Numbered from the stretch's first letter, positions 1 through 9,427 are shown. The stretch is 64,000 nt of DNA from Ignavibacteriota bacterium (GCA_016708125.1 JADJGF010000001.1:1572001-1636000), one strand, 5' to 3'. Made by a program: numbers and translations. Notes: generated from the sequence alone by a model not told the origin.

Positions 1-1719
1 TGAACCATTGCTCGTAAAAGTTATAGATAAATTTTCACTTGTTTGGATTTCATAAGTAGGATTTATCGAAATTGTAATCCATTCAAAATCTTCATAGTTA
101 TTTTCAGTGTAAGTTAATTTCAAATTTATATCAATGTTTTCTGCCGCAACTGAATTTATATTAATTGAAAAAAAATCATTTTCTGTTTGAGTTGATTGTA
201 AAGTGGCAATCGAGCCAATATTTCCGCCGCTTTTTAATAATTGGATATTTGAATTATCTGTTTCGAGATTGACATTTAAACTAACAAGTGATGTAAGATA
301 ATTTGTAAATGTGGGACTTATATTAATTGTTTCACCCGATTCATAAATTCCATCTCCGTCTCCAATTTCAGAAAAATTTAAATTTGAAATTCGGACAGAT
401 TTTGAATTTGTATTTGTTAAGGATTTATATGCATTAATTCTTCCGGCACCTAATTGAAAATTATATAATAAATTAAGATTATCAATATTGTCACAATTTA
501 CTCTTATTTGTTCGGCAATTTGCAAAGGTGTGTAAGTTGGAAATTGATTTGCAACCAACGCTGCCAAGCCCGCTGTAATTGGCGAAGACAAAGAAGTACC
601 ATCTGCTGAAATATAAAACGGATCATCTTGCCAAGTTGAATAAACATTAACGCCCGGCGCACAAACGTCTACCTTAGTCCCATAATTTGACCAGCTTGCC
701 TTAATATCTGAATTATCGGTTCCGGCAACAGATAATACTCCATTATAATTTGCCGGATAAAAACCGGCATCGTTATTATCATTTCCGGCAGCAGCAACAA
801 CCAGCGCACCTTTCGAAACTGCATAATCAATAACCGCTTGTGCCGCGTTTGAAAAATTATTACTTCCCCAACTGCAATTAATTATTTTAGCACCATTATC
901 CGCTGCGTAAATAATTCCTTCATAACCATATGCTACTAAAGCAAGTCCGGATTCGCTTCTTATATTATCTTGGGCAGTTTTTACTGCCAACAATTTACTT
1001 TTAAAACCAATAGATGCAATTCCAATTTCATTATTTGAAACTGCGCTTGCCAATCCAGCAACCAATGTTCCATGATCTGCGCGATCTTCTTTGGGATTAT
1101 TATCAGAAGTTCCTTCAACTCCGCCAAAATCCCAGCCGTGGATATCATCAATAAATCCGTTGCCATCATCATCAATTCCGTTGTTATCAATTTCATCCAT
1201 ATTATTCCAAATATTTGCTGATAAATCCGGATGTTCCCAATCAACTCCGGTATCTACAATTGCGATAATAATTTCTTCACTTCCGGTATTAACATCCCAC
1301 GCCTCTTGGGCTTTAATCACATTTAAATAATGCTGAGAAGTTTGAAAAGACGGATCATTTGGTGTAAAATCAATTTTGCTTAAATAATGAGGTTCTGCCC
1401 ATTCAATTTCCGGCAAAGATGAAATTTCTTTTAGAACAAAATTAATATCAAATGGAGATTTAAATTTTAATGTAAATATATTTTGTAAAATTTTTGATGA
1501 TGAATTATTTCCTTTGGAAAGTTTAAAAGTTTGTGTCAATTCACTTTCTTGAAATTTTTGAATTACAGAATTTGAAATTTTATATAGTGATGAACTTTCT
1601 TTGAATTTTAAAATGATTCTATCAGAAAAGTAAATTTCATTGTCTTTTTCTATAATATTTGTGTTGCCAAAAATTTGTATGAGATTTATAAAATATATAA
1701 TCTGAAATATTTTTTTCAT
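1..1719 (-). CDS. Subtilisin-like serine protease (S8), C-terminus beyond window
   Basis: An open frame runs from ATG at 1719 to the left edge (573 codons, no stop), so the C-terminus is missing. The catalytic triad is visible: Asp156 in AIVDTGVDW, His216 in DHGTLVAG and Ser376 in GTSLSSP. A hydrophobic N-terminus (MKKIFQIIYFINLIQIFG) suggests export, and residues up to about 140 look like a propeptide. After the catalytic domain comes a beta-rich segment from about residue 430 (SNLNFSEIGDGDGIYESGE), as in secreted multidomain subtilases; a T9SS sorting domain beyond the edge is plausible but unseen. Probable role: extracellular proteolysis. The motifs make the family certain; substrate unknown. 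Confidence 0.93.
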   Translation of the reverse strand, partial: MKKIFQIIYFINLIQIFGNTNIIEKDNEIYFSDRIILKFKESSSLYKISNSVIQKFQESELTQTFKLSKGNNSSSKILQNIFTLKFKSPFDINFVLKEISSLPEIEWAEPHYLSKIDFTPNDPSFQTSQHYLNVIKAQEAWDVNTGSEEIIIAIVDTGVDWEHPDLSANIWNNMDEIDNNGIDDDGNGFIDDIHGWDFGGVEGTSDNNPKEDRADHGTLVAGLASAVSNNEIGIASIGFKSKLLAVKTAQDNIRSESGLALVAYGYEGIIYAADNGAKIINCSWGSNNFSNAAQAVIDYAVSKGALVVAAAGNDNNDAGFYPANYNGVLSVAGTDNSDIKASWSNYGTKVDVCAPGVNVYSTWQDDPFYISADGTSLSSPITAGLAALVANQFPTYTPLQIAEQIRVNCDNIDNLNLLYNFQLGAGRINAYKSLTNTNSKSVRISNLNFSEIGDGDGIYESGETINISPTFTNYLTSLVSLNVNLETDNSNIQLLKSGGNIGSIATLQSTQTENDFFSININSVAAENIDINLKLTYTENNYEDFEWITISINPTYEIQTSENLSITFTSNGS

Positions 1720-1950
1720 GAAAGACCTAAAAAAATGATAGAATTTTTTTTGTTTGAAAAATATAAAACATTTTACTGAGAAATAAGATATCAGCTTTGA
1801 TACGATAATTCTTTATTTATTATTATCTAATAAAAAAATAATTTGCTACTTAAGTAAAAATATTTGAGATTTAAATTGTAAAAAAAAATTTCATGCAAAT
1901 AGGGGGTGTATGAAGAAAGGACAATAACAAAAACAATATCTGGAGGAAGA

Positions 1951-3693
1951 ATGTTGCTAAAAATCCCAAAGTTAAAATCAATCTTTCATTCTTGTATTCT
2001 GCCCCAAAAACAACAGAAAAGTTTTGAAACCTTGCAAATTTTACAATCAATCAATCAATCAATCAATCAATTGAGCTTCAGCTTTACTAACTTTTCACTG
2101 TTTTTCGTCTTTCGTTTTATATTATTCATTCTTTTCACTTTTGGCTTTTCTATTTTCACTTTAAATTACGGACAAGTAAAAATAAAAGAGAAAGTGGAAT
2201 TGAACGAACAAACAGAAATATTATATGATAATATTGTTTTAAATAAAGGCGCCAACTCCCTGGAAATTAGAATTACTTTTGATCCGGTTATACCCAATAA
2301 TGGAGGCACGTATTCTCTACAGTGTACGCTTTATACAGCAGTTAACTCTGGATGCTCAAAACTAACATTTGTTTCACCATGGGATAATTCCGGTAATTTA
2401 AGTTTTACAATAACTGCTCCAAGACCAACGCGATACGGTGTTGGTATTAGAGGGAAAACCGTAAAACCTAATGGTCAAATAACATATCATATACCGGACC
2501 AAGCTTATTCAGTTTATGTTGATGGAGAATATTATACTACAAGGTGGACAATTTCACAGCCAAGTACTGGAATACCAATTGACCCATGGTTTGGAAAAGT
2601 TTACTTAAACAGCGGACATACAACCACAGAAAGAGTAAGTTTTAATAATGCAGTTACGACAAGCGCCAAGAAAGGTGATGAAAATTTATGCACAGCAATT
2701 ATTGGAAATTTAGAAAAAGACTTTTTAATAACTACAATAACAAAAGGAAGTGAATATTTATCATTCTATGATGCAGTTAGTGGTTTATCCATTGGCGATT
2801 CATTTAATGAAAATATAAATGGTTTGTACGCAACTTTAAAATATGATACACCATATTATGGTACTAATGATTATGATGCAGAAATAACAACTGAAGTAAA
2901 TGGTTATACAAAAACTGCTACTTTTGAACTCATACCGGAAGAATGTGGCACCGGTGCACCGGAATGTGATGGAGAACCTGATAAACCAATTATAACAACC
3001 AAAGAAGTTACTTTTGATCAAACTGTTTGTGATAAATCTACGAGAAGAGGGAATGTAAAACCTAACTTTAAATCACTGTACAGCCAATACAAGGTTAATA
3101 CTTGTTTCAATAAAAATGAAAATAAATGGCAATATGAAATTGAAGATAATTCAATAAATGTTGAGTATCAGAAAACAATTTGTATGGATAATTTAAGGAA
3201 TCTATATCCGGAATTATTATTTAGTTTAAATGATGTTAACACTTCAAATATTCCTATGGAAGACGCTTGCATTGCATATAAGAACTTTAATGCACAAAAA
3301 CCATATGGCGGAAGTAGTGGTAACAAGTACTACATTGTTGAAGTAACCATTAAACATGAAGAAACTCATGTACAAGACTTGAAAGATTGGGTTGAAGAAT
3401 ATTCAAATAGTTGGAAATTGCCAGATGTAATTGTTGGTTACAAACCCGATTGTAACGAAATAAACAACTATGCTGATGCAGAGAAAGAAGGTAAAAAACA
3501 TATAAAAGGGGGTCTACAAAAGTTTAGAAATTATCTAAATGAAAAATTAATATCACATATGGGAAAAAATGGTAGCAAAGAAAGAAGTGATTATGAAGAA
3601 AAAACACAAAAAAGAGTGGGCTATATTATAGAAAAATATGTAAAAAAACTAAAAACCATTTACCCTAATGTCGCATTTGTTGACTGTAAATAA
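1951..3693 (+). CDS. Putative exported protein with HEETH zinc-protease-like motif
   Basis: Family not recognised. ATG 1951 is preferred over the upstream in-frame ATG at 1906 because TGGAGGAAGA directly precedes it. The first 42 residues are low complexity and include the CAAT repeat (SINQSINQ). A strongly hydrophobic stretch follows at about residues 43-70 (FFVFRFILFILFTFGFSIF) and could be a late signal peptide or anchor. The middle is beta-rich. The C-terminal third has several Cys and the motif KHEETHVQD at about residues 468-476, matching HExxH of zinc metallopeptidases, followed by a charged helical tail. The neighbours are also exported proteins. Peptidase activity is inferred from the motif alone. 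Confidence 0.7.
   Translation: MLLKIPKLKSIFHSCILPQKQQKSFETLQILQSINQSINQLSFSFTNFSLFFVFRFILFILFTFGFSIFTLNYGQVKIKEKVELNEQTEILYDNIVLNKGANSLEIRITFDPVIPNNGGTYSLQCTLYTAVNSGCSKLTFVSPWDNSGNLSFTITAPRPTRYGVGIRGKTVKPNGQITYHIPDQAYSVYVDGEYYTTRWTISQPSTGIPIDPWFGKVYLNSGHTTTERVSFNNAVTTSAKKGDENLCTAIIGNLEKDFLITTITKGSEYLSFYDAVSGLSIGDSFNENINGLYATLKYDTPYYGTNDYDAEITTEVNGYTKTATFELIPEECGTGAPECDGEPDKPIITTKEVTFDQTVCDKSTRRGNVKPNFKSLYSQYKVNTCFNKNENKWQYEIEDNSINVEYQKTICMDNLRNLYPELLFSLNDVNTSNIPMEDACIAYKNFNAQKPYGGSSGNKYYIVEVTIKHEETHVQDLKDWVEEYSNSWKLPDVIVGYKPDCNEINNYADAEKEGKKHIKGGLQKFRNYLNEKLISHMGKNGSKERSDYEEKTQKRVGYIIEKYVKKLKTIYPNVAFVDCK
2044..2071 (+). repeat. Tandem tetranucleotide repeat (CAAT)x7 in coding 5' end
   Basis: Seven uninterrupted CAAT units lie about 93 bases inside the gene starting at 1951, between its ribosome-binding site and the hydrophobic export segment. 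A tetranucleotide tract in this position changes the reading frame when one unit is gained or lost. Confidence 0.9.
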
Positions 3694-3709
3694 TAATTAC
3701 GGAGAAAAA

Positions 3710-4927
3710 ATGAAACTTATAAAATTATTACCTTTTCTTGTTTTTTATTTCTCAACACATACCTTATTTTCACAAGGAATATCAGAAGAATATAAACAAG
3801 AAATAATAAACTCCTTATCAATCACAACATTCGATTCATGTTTAACGGTTCACTATGGTGGAAATGCAATAGAAGCAGTTATTGAATATGAAATATACGA
3901 AGCAATACCCGTAATTATTGAACATATTTGGAAACAGGGCCCATATTATCAAACCAGATTTATAGATGCATTATATCAATTAGAAGCAGAAGAAACTGAA
4001 ATGATGGCTTTAGCTCTACTTGATTCAATAGATACATATGAGGTAAAGGAGCGCGATTTTACGAAACTAGAATTAAAATTATTAGTCGTTCAAACTCTGT
4101 TCTATTTGGGCAACTATGAAAAATACCAAATAGTTTTTGATAGAATTAATGAAGCAAAACCGGAACTAGCATATGGTGCAATTTATCTATTACCTGAAAT
4201 TATTTGGCGTTATCCGGAACATGAGGAAAGAGCAAAAAATGAACTAATTCAATTTATTCAAAATTCTGATCATGATTTACAGAAAATGTATGCAGCATTT
4301 GCCATTGATACAGTTTACGGTGAATCAATGATAGATTATTATTTAGATTTGTTTGTTTCAGCAGGTGATTATTCTATTAGGTTAGTTATTTTGGATGATT
4401 TTTTAACTAAATATAAAAGTACACAAGTAAATAATTTGTTAAGACAAAGATTGTATGAGGACGGGCATGGGTATAATAGATATGAAATTGCAGAACACCT
4501 TTTAAAGTATTACGGAACACCTTCAGATTATAAATTTGTTAAAGATTATCAACCAAATGAATTAGATGTTGAAATGAAAGAATGGATTGAATCTGATTTA
4601 ACTCATTTTATGCCCATCGGACCAATAGATAGTACTATTAGTATGTCGAAAATACTAGATACACTTACTTCCTACACAAACCAATGTTATGGTTATGAAT
4701 GGTTAAAAGATGAAACTTACAAAAATGAATTATTAACCAAACTTACAAATGCAGAAAATTACTTAAATGCAGGAGACTCATTAAACTGCAAAACAGAAGT
4801 TACGGCATTTCAAATCAGTGTAGATATGGTTTATCAAAATGCAGAAGAAAATTATCCAAAATATGTAAGCGATGAAGGATATAAATTTCTTTATTATTAT
4901 TCTGGGTATATAATAGAAAGATTGTGA
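3710..4927 (+). CDS. Exported helical-repeat protein with FIMAH-like C-terminus
   Basis: Start chosen at ATG 3710 because GGAG lies just upstream and a clean signal peptide follows (MKLIKLLPFLVFYFSTHTLFSQG); an earlier in-frame ATG at 3668 lacks both features. The mature protein of about 385 residues is almost entirely helical and resembles HEAT/ARM-type repeats. The last 85 residues (NELLTKLTNAENYLNAGDS and onward) resemble the short helical FIMAH domains found at the ends of surface proteins. It follows the HEETH-motif gene by 16 bases and is probably co-transcribed. Function unknown; a scaffold or adhesion role would be a guess. Confidence 0.72.
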   Translation: MKLIKLLPFLVFYFSTHTLFSQGISEEYKQEIINSLSITTFDSCLTVHYGGNAIEAVIEYEIYEAIPVIIEHIWKQGPYYQTRFIDALYQLEAEETEMMALALLDSIDTYEVKERDFTKLELKLLVVQTLFYLGNYEKYQIVFDRINEAKPELAYGAIYLLPEIIWRYPEHEERAKNELIQFIQNSDHDLQKMYAAFAIDTVYGESMIDYYLDLFVSAGDYSIRLVILDDFLTKYKSTQVNNLLRQRLYEDGHGYNRYEIAEHLLKYYGTPSDYKFVKDYQPNELDVEMKEWIESDLTHFMPIGPIDSTISMSKILDTLTSYTNQCYGYEWLKDETYKNELLTKLTNAENYLNAGDSLNCKTEVTAFQISVDMVYQNAEENYPKYVSDEGYKFLYYYSGYIIERL

Positions 4928-5010
4928 TTTTGTGAAAAGTGAAAGGGCAAAAGTGAAAAATTAACATTCAACTCGAATACACAGAAATTCGTGTATTTGT
5001 AGCAAAATTA
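4928..5010. repeat. Intergenic repeat element, copy 1
   Basis: Contains GTGAAAAGTGAAA-type purine-rich text, then an imperfect hairpin (CGAATACAC at 4974-4982 with GTGTATTTG at 4991-4999), then TAGCAAAATTAAT. Related blocks in the same order occur at 5667-5730: GTGAAAAGT, AAATTCGTG, then TAGTGGCAAAATTAAT. The shared order suggests a dispersed intergenic repeat flanking the small T9SS gene. Confidence 0.5.
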
Positions 5011-5024
5011 ATTAGGAGAAAGAA

Positions 5025-5666
5025 ATGAAAATAATTTTAATTTTTATTTTATTAACAAGTCAATTTTTGGCACAAACAGTATATGAAATTCCATTTGCAT
5101 CAAAAGGAAATGAAATAGAATTATCTATTTATAATGATTCTGAAAATAACTTAAGCAATGTTCAAATATCTGCAAAAGATTTTCCAAGCTGGATAAATTT
5201 AAAAAATATTGAAACTGAAATAAGTTTATTAAATTCTAAATCAGAAGGAATTGTTTCTTTTAAATTTGATATTGATAATGAAGCAACAGTAATGGAAGAA
5301 AAGGAATTAAAATTTGAGATAACAGGTAATGATCAAAATTGGAGCAAGGAAATAAGAATAGTAATTCTTCCACCGGAGAAATTTGAATTAAATCAAAATT
5401 ATCCCAATCCGTTTAATCCAACCACAACATTAAGCTATACAATTCCGGCAAACAATACACTTGAAACATCAGAAGTTCTTTTATTTATATATGATATTTT
5501 AGGCAGACAAGTAACAAAATTAGTTGATGATTTTCAAAGACCAGGTTATTATAAAGTTGAATGGAATGCTTCAAATTTAGCAAGCGGAATGTATATCTAT
5601 CAATTAAGCATGAAAAATGGAAATAAAACAGAGCTGTTAAGAAAGAAAATGATGTTGATGAAGTAG
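5025..5666 (+). CDS. Small secreted protein with T9SS type A sorting domain
   Basis: A 213-residue protein preceded by GGAGAAAGAA and beginning with a signal peptide (MKIILIFILLTSQFLAQ). Residues about 18-115 form a small beta-sandwich-like region of unknown function. Residues about 119-213 are a typical type IX secretion C-terminal domain: FELNQNYPNPFNPTT, then GRQVTKLVDD, then ASGMYIYQL. The cargo part is very short, so the protein is mostly export signal. It is flanked by two copies of an intergenic repeat and followed by a strong terminator. The T9SS assignment is firm; the role of the N-terminal part is unknown. Confidence 0.9.
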   Translation: MKIILIFILLTSQFLAQTVYEIPFASKGNEIELSIYNDSENNLSNVQISAKDFPSWINLKNIETEISLLNSKSEGIVSFKFDIDNEATVMEEKELKFEITGNDQNWSKEIRIVILPPEKFELNQNYPNPFNPTTTLSYTIPANNTLETSEVLLFIYDILGRQVTKLVDDFQRPGYYKVEWNASNLASGMYIYQLSMKNGNKTELLRKKMMLMK

Positions 5667-5727
5667 TAAAACGTGAAAAGTCAAAAGTGAAAAGTAAAAA
5701 ATAAATTCGTGAATTAGTGGCAAAATT
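5667..5727. repeat. Intergenic repeat element, copy 2
   Basis: Shares GTGAAAAGT, AAATTCGTG and TAGTGGCAAAATTAAT blocks, in the same order, with the element at 4928-5010. Lies immediately after the T9SS gene and before its terminator hairpin. Confidence 0.5.
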
Positions 5728-5756
5728 AATCCCATCAATTCGGTGGGATTTTTTTA
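5728..5756 (+). terminator. Rho-independent terminator of the T9SS gene
   Basis: Nine-base-pair stem AATCCCATC (5728-5736) with GGTGGGATT (5742-5750), one G-T pair, five-base loop, then a T run on the plus strand. Confidence 0.85.
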
Positions 5757-6938
5757 TATATGTTCTAATGCTTGAGAAATATCATTTATAATATCATCAG
5801 CATTTTCAATCCCAACAGAAAGTCTTACTAATCCGTCAGTTATTCCGGCAGATTCTCTTGCTTCTTTTCCCATTGTTAAATGCGTCATACTTGCCGGGTG
5901 TTGAATCAAAGTTTCAACTCCGCCTAAGCTAACAGCAAGCTGGCAAAGTTTTACAGAATTCATTAATATTTTTCCGGATTCAATTCCGCCCTTAAGTTCA
6001 AACGAAATCATACCACCCGGAGCTTTGTGCTGCTTTTGTGCAACTTCATAATTTGGAAAAGATTTTAATCCTGGAAATCTCACCCATTCAACTTTAGGAT
6101 GATTTTCTAAAAATTCTGCAATTTTAATAGCATTCTCAGAATGTTTTTGCATTCTAATAGAAAGAGTTTTTAATCCGCGATGTACTAGAAAAGAATTAAA
6201 TGGATCAATAACTCCGCCAACTTGATTCAGTATTTTTCTAAAATGTTTATATGTATCTTCATCTTTAACAATAATTATTCCTGCAACTACATCAGCGTGA
6301 CCATTTAAAAATTTTGTCATACTATGTAAAACAATATCAACTCCAAATTGAAACGGCTGCTGCAATACGGGACTCATAAAAGTGTTATCAACAACAACCA
6401 ATGCATTATTTTCTTGAGCAATTTTTGAAACTGCTTCAAGATCTGTAACTTCTAAAGTTGGGTTTCCGGGAGTTTCTATATAAATAATTTTCGTGTTTGA
6501 TTTTATTGCATTTTCAACTTTGGAAATATCTGAAGTATTTACAAATGTAACTTCAACATTAAATTTGCTGAAAACCGTTGCAAGCAAAGTTGATGTTGGA
6601 CCATAAACTGATTTGGAACATACAACATGATCGCCGGTTTTTAATAAAGCTGTAAACACAGTATTTATTGCCGCCATTCCGCTTGCACAACCCAAAGCTT
6701 TATAACCGCCTTCAAGCTCGGCAACGGCGTCTTCCATTGCTTCAATTGTTGGATTAAGCATGCGAGTATAGATGTATCCTTTTTGTTCACCAGCAAATAA
6801 AGATCCGCCATGATCCGCAGATTCAAATTTAAATGTTGATGTTTGATAAATTGGTGGAACTACCGGTCCGTGTTCATATTCTTTTATTCCGGCATGAACG
6901 CATTTTGATTCAATATGTAAATTTTTATTTTTGCTCAA
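5754..6938 (-). CDS. PLP-dependent trans-sulfuration enzyme (methionine gamma-lyase/cystathionine gamma-synthase type)
   Basis: 394 residues, full length for the Cys/Met metabolism PLP family. Visible residues are the PLP lysine K209 (HSMTKFLNGH), D184 (VVVDNTF) contacting the pyridine ring, and Y57/R59 (YIYTRMLNPT) binding phosphate from the partner subunit. The position equivalent to the characteristic Cys of classical methionine gamma-lyases (YGCT) is Pro here (VYGPT), so lyase, synthase and O-acyl-homoserine sulfhydrylase activities cannot be separated from sequence. It starts 5 bases after the gyrA stop on the same strand and may be co-transcribed. Family certain, exact reaction open. 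Confidence 0.9.
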   Translation of the reverse strand: MSKNKNLHIESKCVHAGIKEYEHGPVVPPIYQTSTFKFESADHGGSLFAGEQKGYIYTRMLNPTIEAMEDAVAELEGGYKALGCASGMAAINTVFTALLKTGDHVVCSKSVYGPTSTLLATVFSKFNVEVTFVNTSDISKVENAIKSNTKIIYIETPGNPTLEVTDLEAVSKIAQENNALVVVDNTFMSPVLQQPFQFGVDIVLHSMTKFLNGHADVVAGIIIVKDEDTYKHFRKILNQVGGVIDPFNSFLVHRGLKTLSIRMQKHSENAIKIAEFLENHPKVEWVRFPGLKSFPNYEVAQKQHKAPGGMISFELKGGIESGKILMNSVKLCQLAVSLGGVETLIQHPASMTHLTMGKEARESAGITDGLVRLSVGIENADDIINDISQALEHI

Positions 6939-6943
6939 AATAT

Positions 6944-9427
6944 TTACTCTTCGATATTGTCTAATTCAGTTTGTTCGTTTGTTTGTTCTTCGGTTTCATC
7001 AACTTCTTCACTAACAACTCTTGCTACATCTGCAATTATATCACCATCTTTTAAATTAATTAATTTTACACCTTGCGTGGCTCTACCCATCACTCGTAAA
7101 TTTTTAACAGCTTGTCTAATTACCATTCCGCCATTAGTAATTATTACTAACTCATCATTATCGTTAACTTCCTTAATAGAAATTAGATTTCCGGTTTTTT
7201 CGCCGGTTCGTACTGTAATAATTCCTTTTCCGCCGCGTTTTGTAATTCTATAATCGTCAATATTGCTTCTTTTTCCAAATCCCTTATCGGTTACAACTAA
7301 TAGAGAAGTATTTGTACGAACAACTATTACACCGATTACTTGATCACCGGCACCCAATCTAATTCCTCTTACTCCGGTTGCGGTTCTTCCCATATCTCTA
7401 ACATCGGATTCATTAAAACGAATTGCCAAACCTTTCTTTGTACCGATTACTAAATCATTATTACCATCAGTTAATTTCACTTCAATTAATTCATCACCTT
7501 TTAATACGTTTATTGCATTTATTCCGCCTTTGCGAACATTTGCATAAGCAGAAAGAACAGTCTTTTTAACAGTTCCGTGTTTTGTTGCCATTACCACAAA
7601 TTTATCTTCAGCGAAATCTTTAACAGTAACGAATGCAGTTATTTTTTCATCTTTTTCTTTTTCAACTAAATTTTGCAAAGATCTTCCGCGTGAAGCTCTG
7701 CCGCCTTCCGGTACTTCATGAACTTTTTTCCAATAACACTTTCCTTGATCTGTAAAGAACATAATATAATGATGAGTTGATGCAATAAACATATGCTCAA
7801 TAAAATCTTCGTCTTTTGTACCGGCACCGGTAACACCTCTTCCGCCGCGACCTTGCTTTCTATAACCGCTAACTGGAAATCTTTTTATAAATCCGGAGTG
7901 GGATATTGTAACAACGACATCTTCTTCGGCAATAATATCTTCAAGAGAAAATTCTTTAAAATCTTTAATTATTTCTGTTCTTCGTTTATCGCCATATCTT
8001 TCTTTAATTGCAAGCAACTCTTCTTTAATAATTGTATTTCTTTTTCTTTCGCTTTCAAGAATTCCCTGAAGTTTTTCAATCAATTTAATTGTTTCTTTAT
8101 ATTCATCTTCAATTTTCTTTCTTTCAAGTCCGGTTAATCTTTGCAAACGCATATCCAGTATGGCTTTTGCTTGGATTTCACTTAATTTGAATTTTTTAAT
8201 CAAATTATTTTTTGCGGTTTCGACATCTTTAGACTTTTTAATAGTTTCAATAACTTCATCAATATTATCTAAAGCAATTATGTAGCCTTCTAAAATATGA
8301 GCTCTTCTTTCTGCGGCATCTAATTCATATTGAGTTCTTCTAATCAATACATTCATTCGGTGAGCTAAGAAATGTTCCATGGTTTCGCGTAATGTTAAAA
8401 CCTTTGGAGCGCCATTAACCAAAGCAAGCATTATCACGCCGAAAGTAACTTGCATTTGCGTGTGCTTAAAAAGCTGATTAATAATTACATCCGGCTGGGA
8501 GCCTCTTTTTGTTTCAATTACAACTCTCATTCCATCTCTATCGGACTCATCACGAATATTTGAGATATCGCTAATTTTATCATCTCTAACTAATTCAGCA
8601 ATTTTTTCTATTAGATTTGCTTTATTCACTTGATATGGAAGTTCAGTAATAATTATACTTTCTCTTTCATTCTTGTGGGTTTCAACATTAGCTTTTGCAC
8701 GAATAATAATTTTTCCTCTGCCGGTTGTATAAGCATCTCTAACACCTTCATAGCCAAAAATTATTCCGCCCGTTGGAAAATCCGGAGCAGTTACATATTT
8801 AATTAATTCTTCATTTGTAATTGCCGGTTTTTCAATCATTGCAATTAAACCATCAACAACTTCAGTTAAGTTGTGTGGAGGAATATTTGTTGCCATACCA
8901 ACTGCAATTCCGCTAGCACCATTTATTAAAAGGTTTGGCAAATAAGACGGCATTACCGTTGGCTCTTGCAAAGATTCATCAAAGTTTGATGTAAATTCAA
9001 CTGTGTTTTTATCAAGATCTTTTAATATCTCTTCGGATATTCTTGCCAAACGTGCTTCGGTGTAACGCATTGCTGCGGGGGAATCACCATCGATTGACCC
9101 AAAATTTCCTTGTCCATCTACCAGCGGATAGCGAAGAGAAAATTCTTGTACCATTCTCACCATACTTAAGTAAACTGCAGAATCTCCATGCGGATGATAT
9201 TTACCAAGAACTTCTCCAACTATTCTCGCAGATTTTTTATACGGTTTATTATACGCCACACCTAATTCGTGCATTCCAAATAAAACTCTTCTGTGAACGG
9301 GCTTTAATCCATCTCTAACATCAGGCAATGCTCTGGCAACAATTACAGACATTGCGTAATCTATGTAAGACGATTTCATTTCATCTTCTAAAGCAACGGG
9401 TAAAACTTTTTCAAAAATTGTAGTCAT
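6944..9427 (-). CDS. gyrA: DNA gyrase subunit A
   Basis: 827 residues, the usual length. The N-terminal breakage-reunion domain has catalytic Tyr122 in AAMRYTEARL; the C-terminal pinwheel carries a GyrA box (QGRGGRG) typical of gyrase rather than topoisomerase IV. With GyrB it introduces negative supercoils using ATP. The quinolone region reads HPHGDSAVYLSMVRM: Ser83 is kept, but position 87, usually Asp or Glu, is Leu (codon TTA at 9167-9169). An acidic tail ends the protein. It lies 26 bases after gyrB in the minus-strand replication block dnaN-recF-dciA-gyrB-gyrA. Confidence 0.98.
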   Translation of the reverse strand: MTTIFEKVLPVALEDEMKSSYIDYAMSVIVARALPDVRDGLKPVHRRVLFGMHELGVAYNKPYKKSARIVGEVLGKYHPHGDSAVYLSMVRMVQEFSLRYPLVDGQGNFGSIDGDSPAAMRYTEARLARISEEILKDLDKNTVEFTSNFDESLQEPTVMPSYLPNLLINGASGIAVGMATNIPPHNLTEVVDGLIAMIEKPAITNEELIKYVTAPDFPTGGIIFGYEGVRDAYTTGRGKIIIRAKANVETHKNERESIIITELPYQVNKANLIEKIAELVRDDKISDISNIRDESDRDGMRVVIETKRGSQPDVIINQLFKHTQMQVTFGVIMLALVNGAPKVLTLRETMEHFLAHRMNVLIRRTQYELDAAERRAHILEGYIIALDNIDEVIETIKKSKDVETAKNNLIKKFKLSEIQAKAILDMRLQRLTGLERKKIEDEYKETIKLIEKLQGILESERKRNTIIKEELLAIKERYGDKRRTEIIKDFKEFSLEDIIAEEDVVVTISHSGFIKRFPVSGYRKQGRGGRGVTGAGTKDEDFIEHMFIASTHHYIMFFTDQGKCYWKKVHEVPEGGRASRGRSLQNLVEKEKDEKITAFVTVKDFAEDKFVVMATKHGTVKKTVLSAYANVRKGGINAINVLKGDELIEVKLTDGNNDLVIGTKKGLAIRFNESDVRDMGRTATGVRGIRLGAGDQVIGVIVVRTNTSLLVVTDKGFGKRSNIDDYRITKRGGKGIITVRTGEKTGNLISIKEVNDNDELVIITNGGMVIRQAVKNLRVMGRATQGVKLINLKDGDIIADVARVVSEEVDETEEQTNEQTELDNIEE

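Noticed and set aside
981..1330. Short open frames on both strands inside the left-edge protease gene
   Set aside because: They overlap the protease coding frame, which carries all three catalytic motifs, and have no homology-like content or ribosome sites.
1720..1950. tRNA or small RNA in the left intergenic region
   Set aside because: No cloverleaf-like arms or conserved T-loop sequence; only AT-rich promoter-like DNA.
2044..2071. CAAT repeats as a CRISPR array
   Set aside because: Units are four bases with no spacers.
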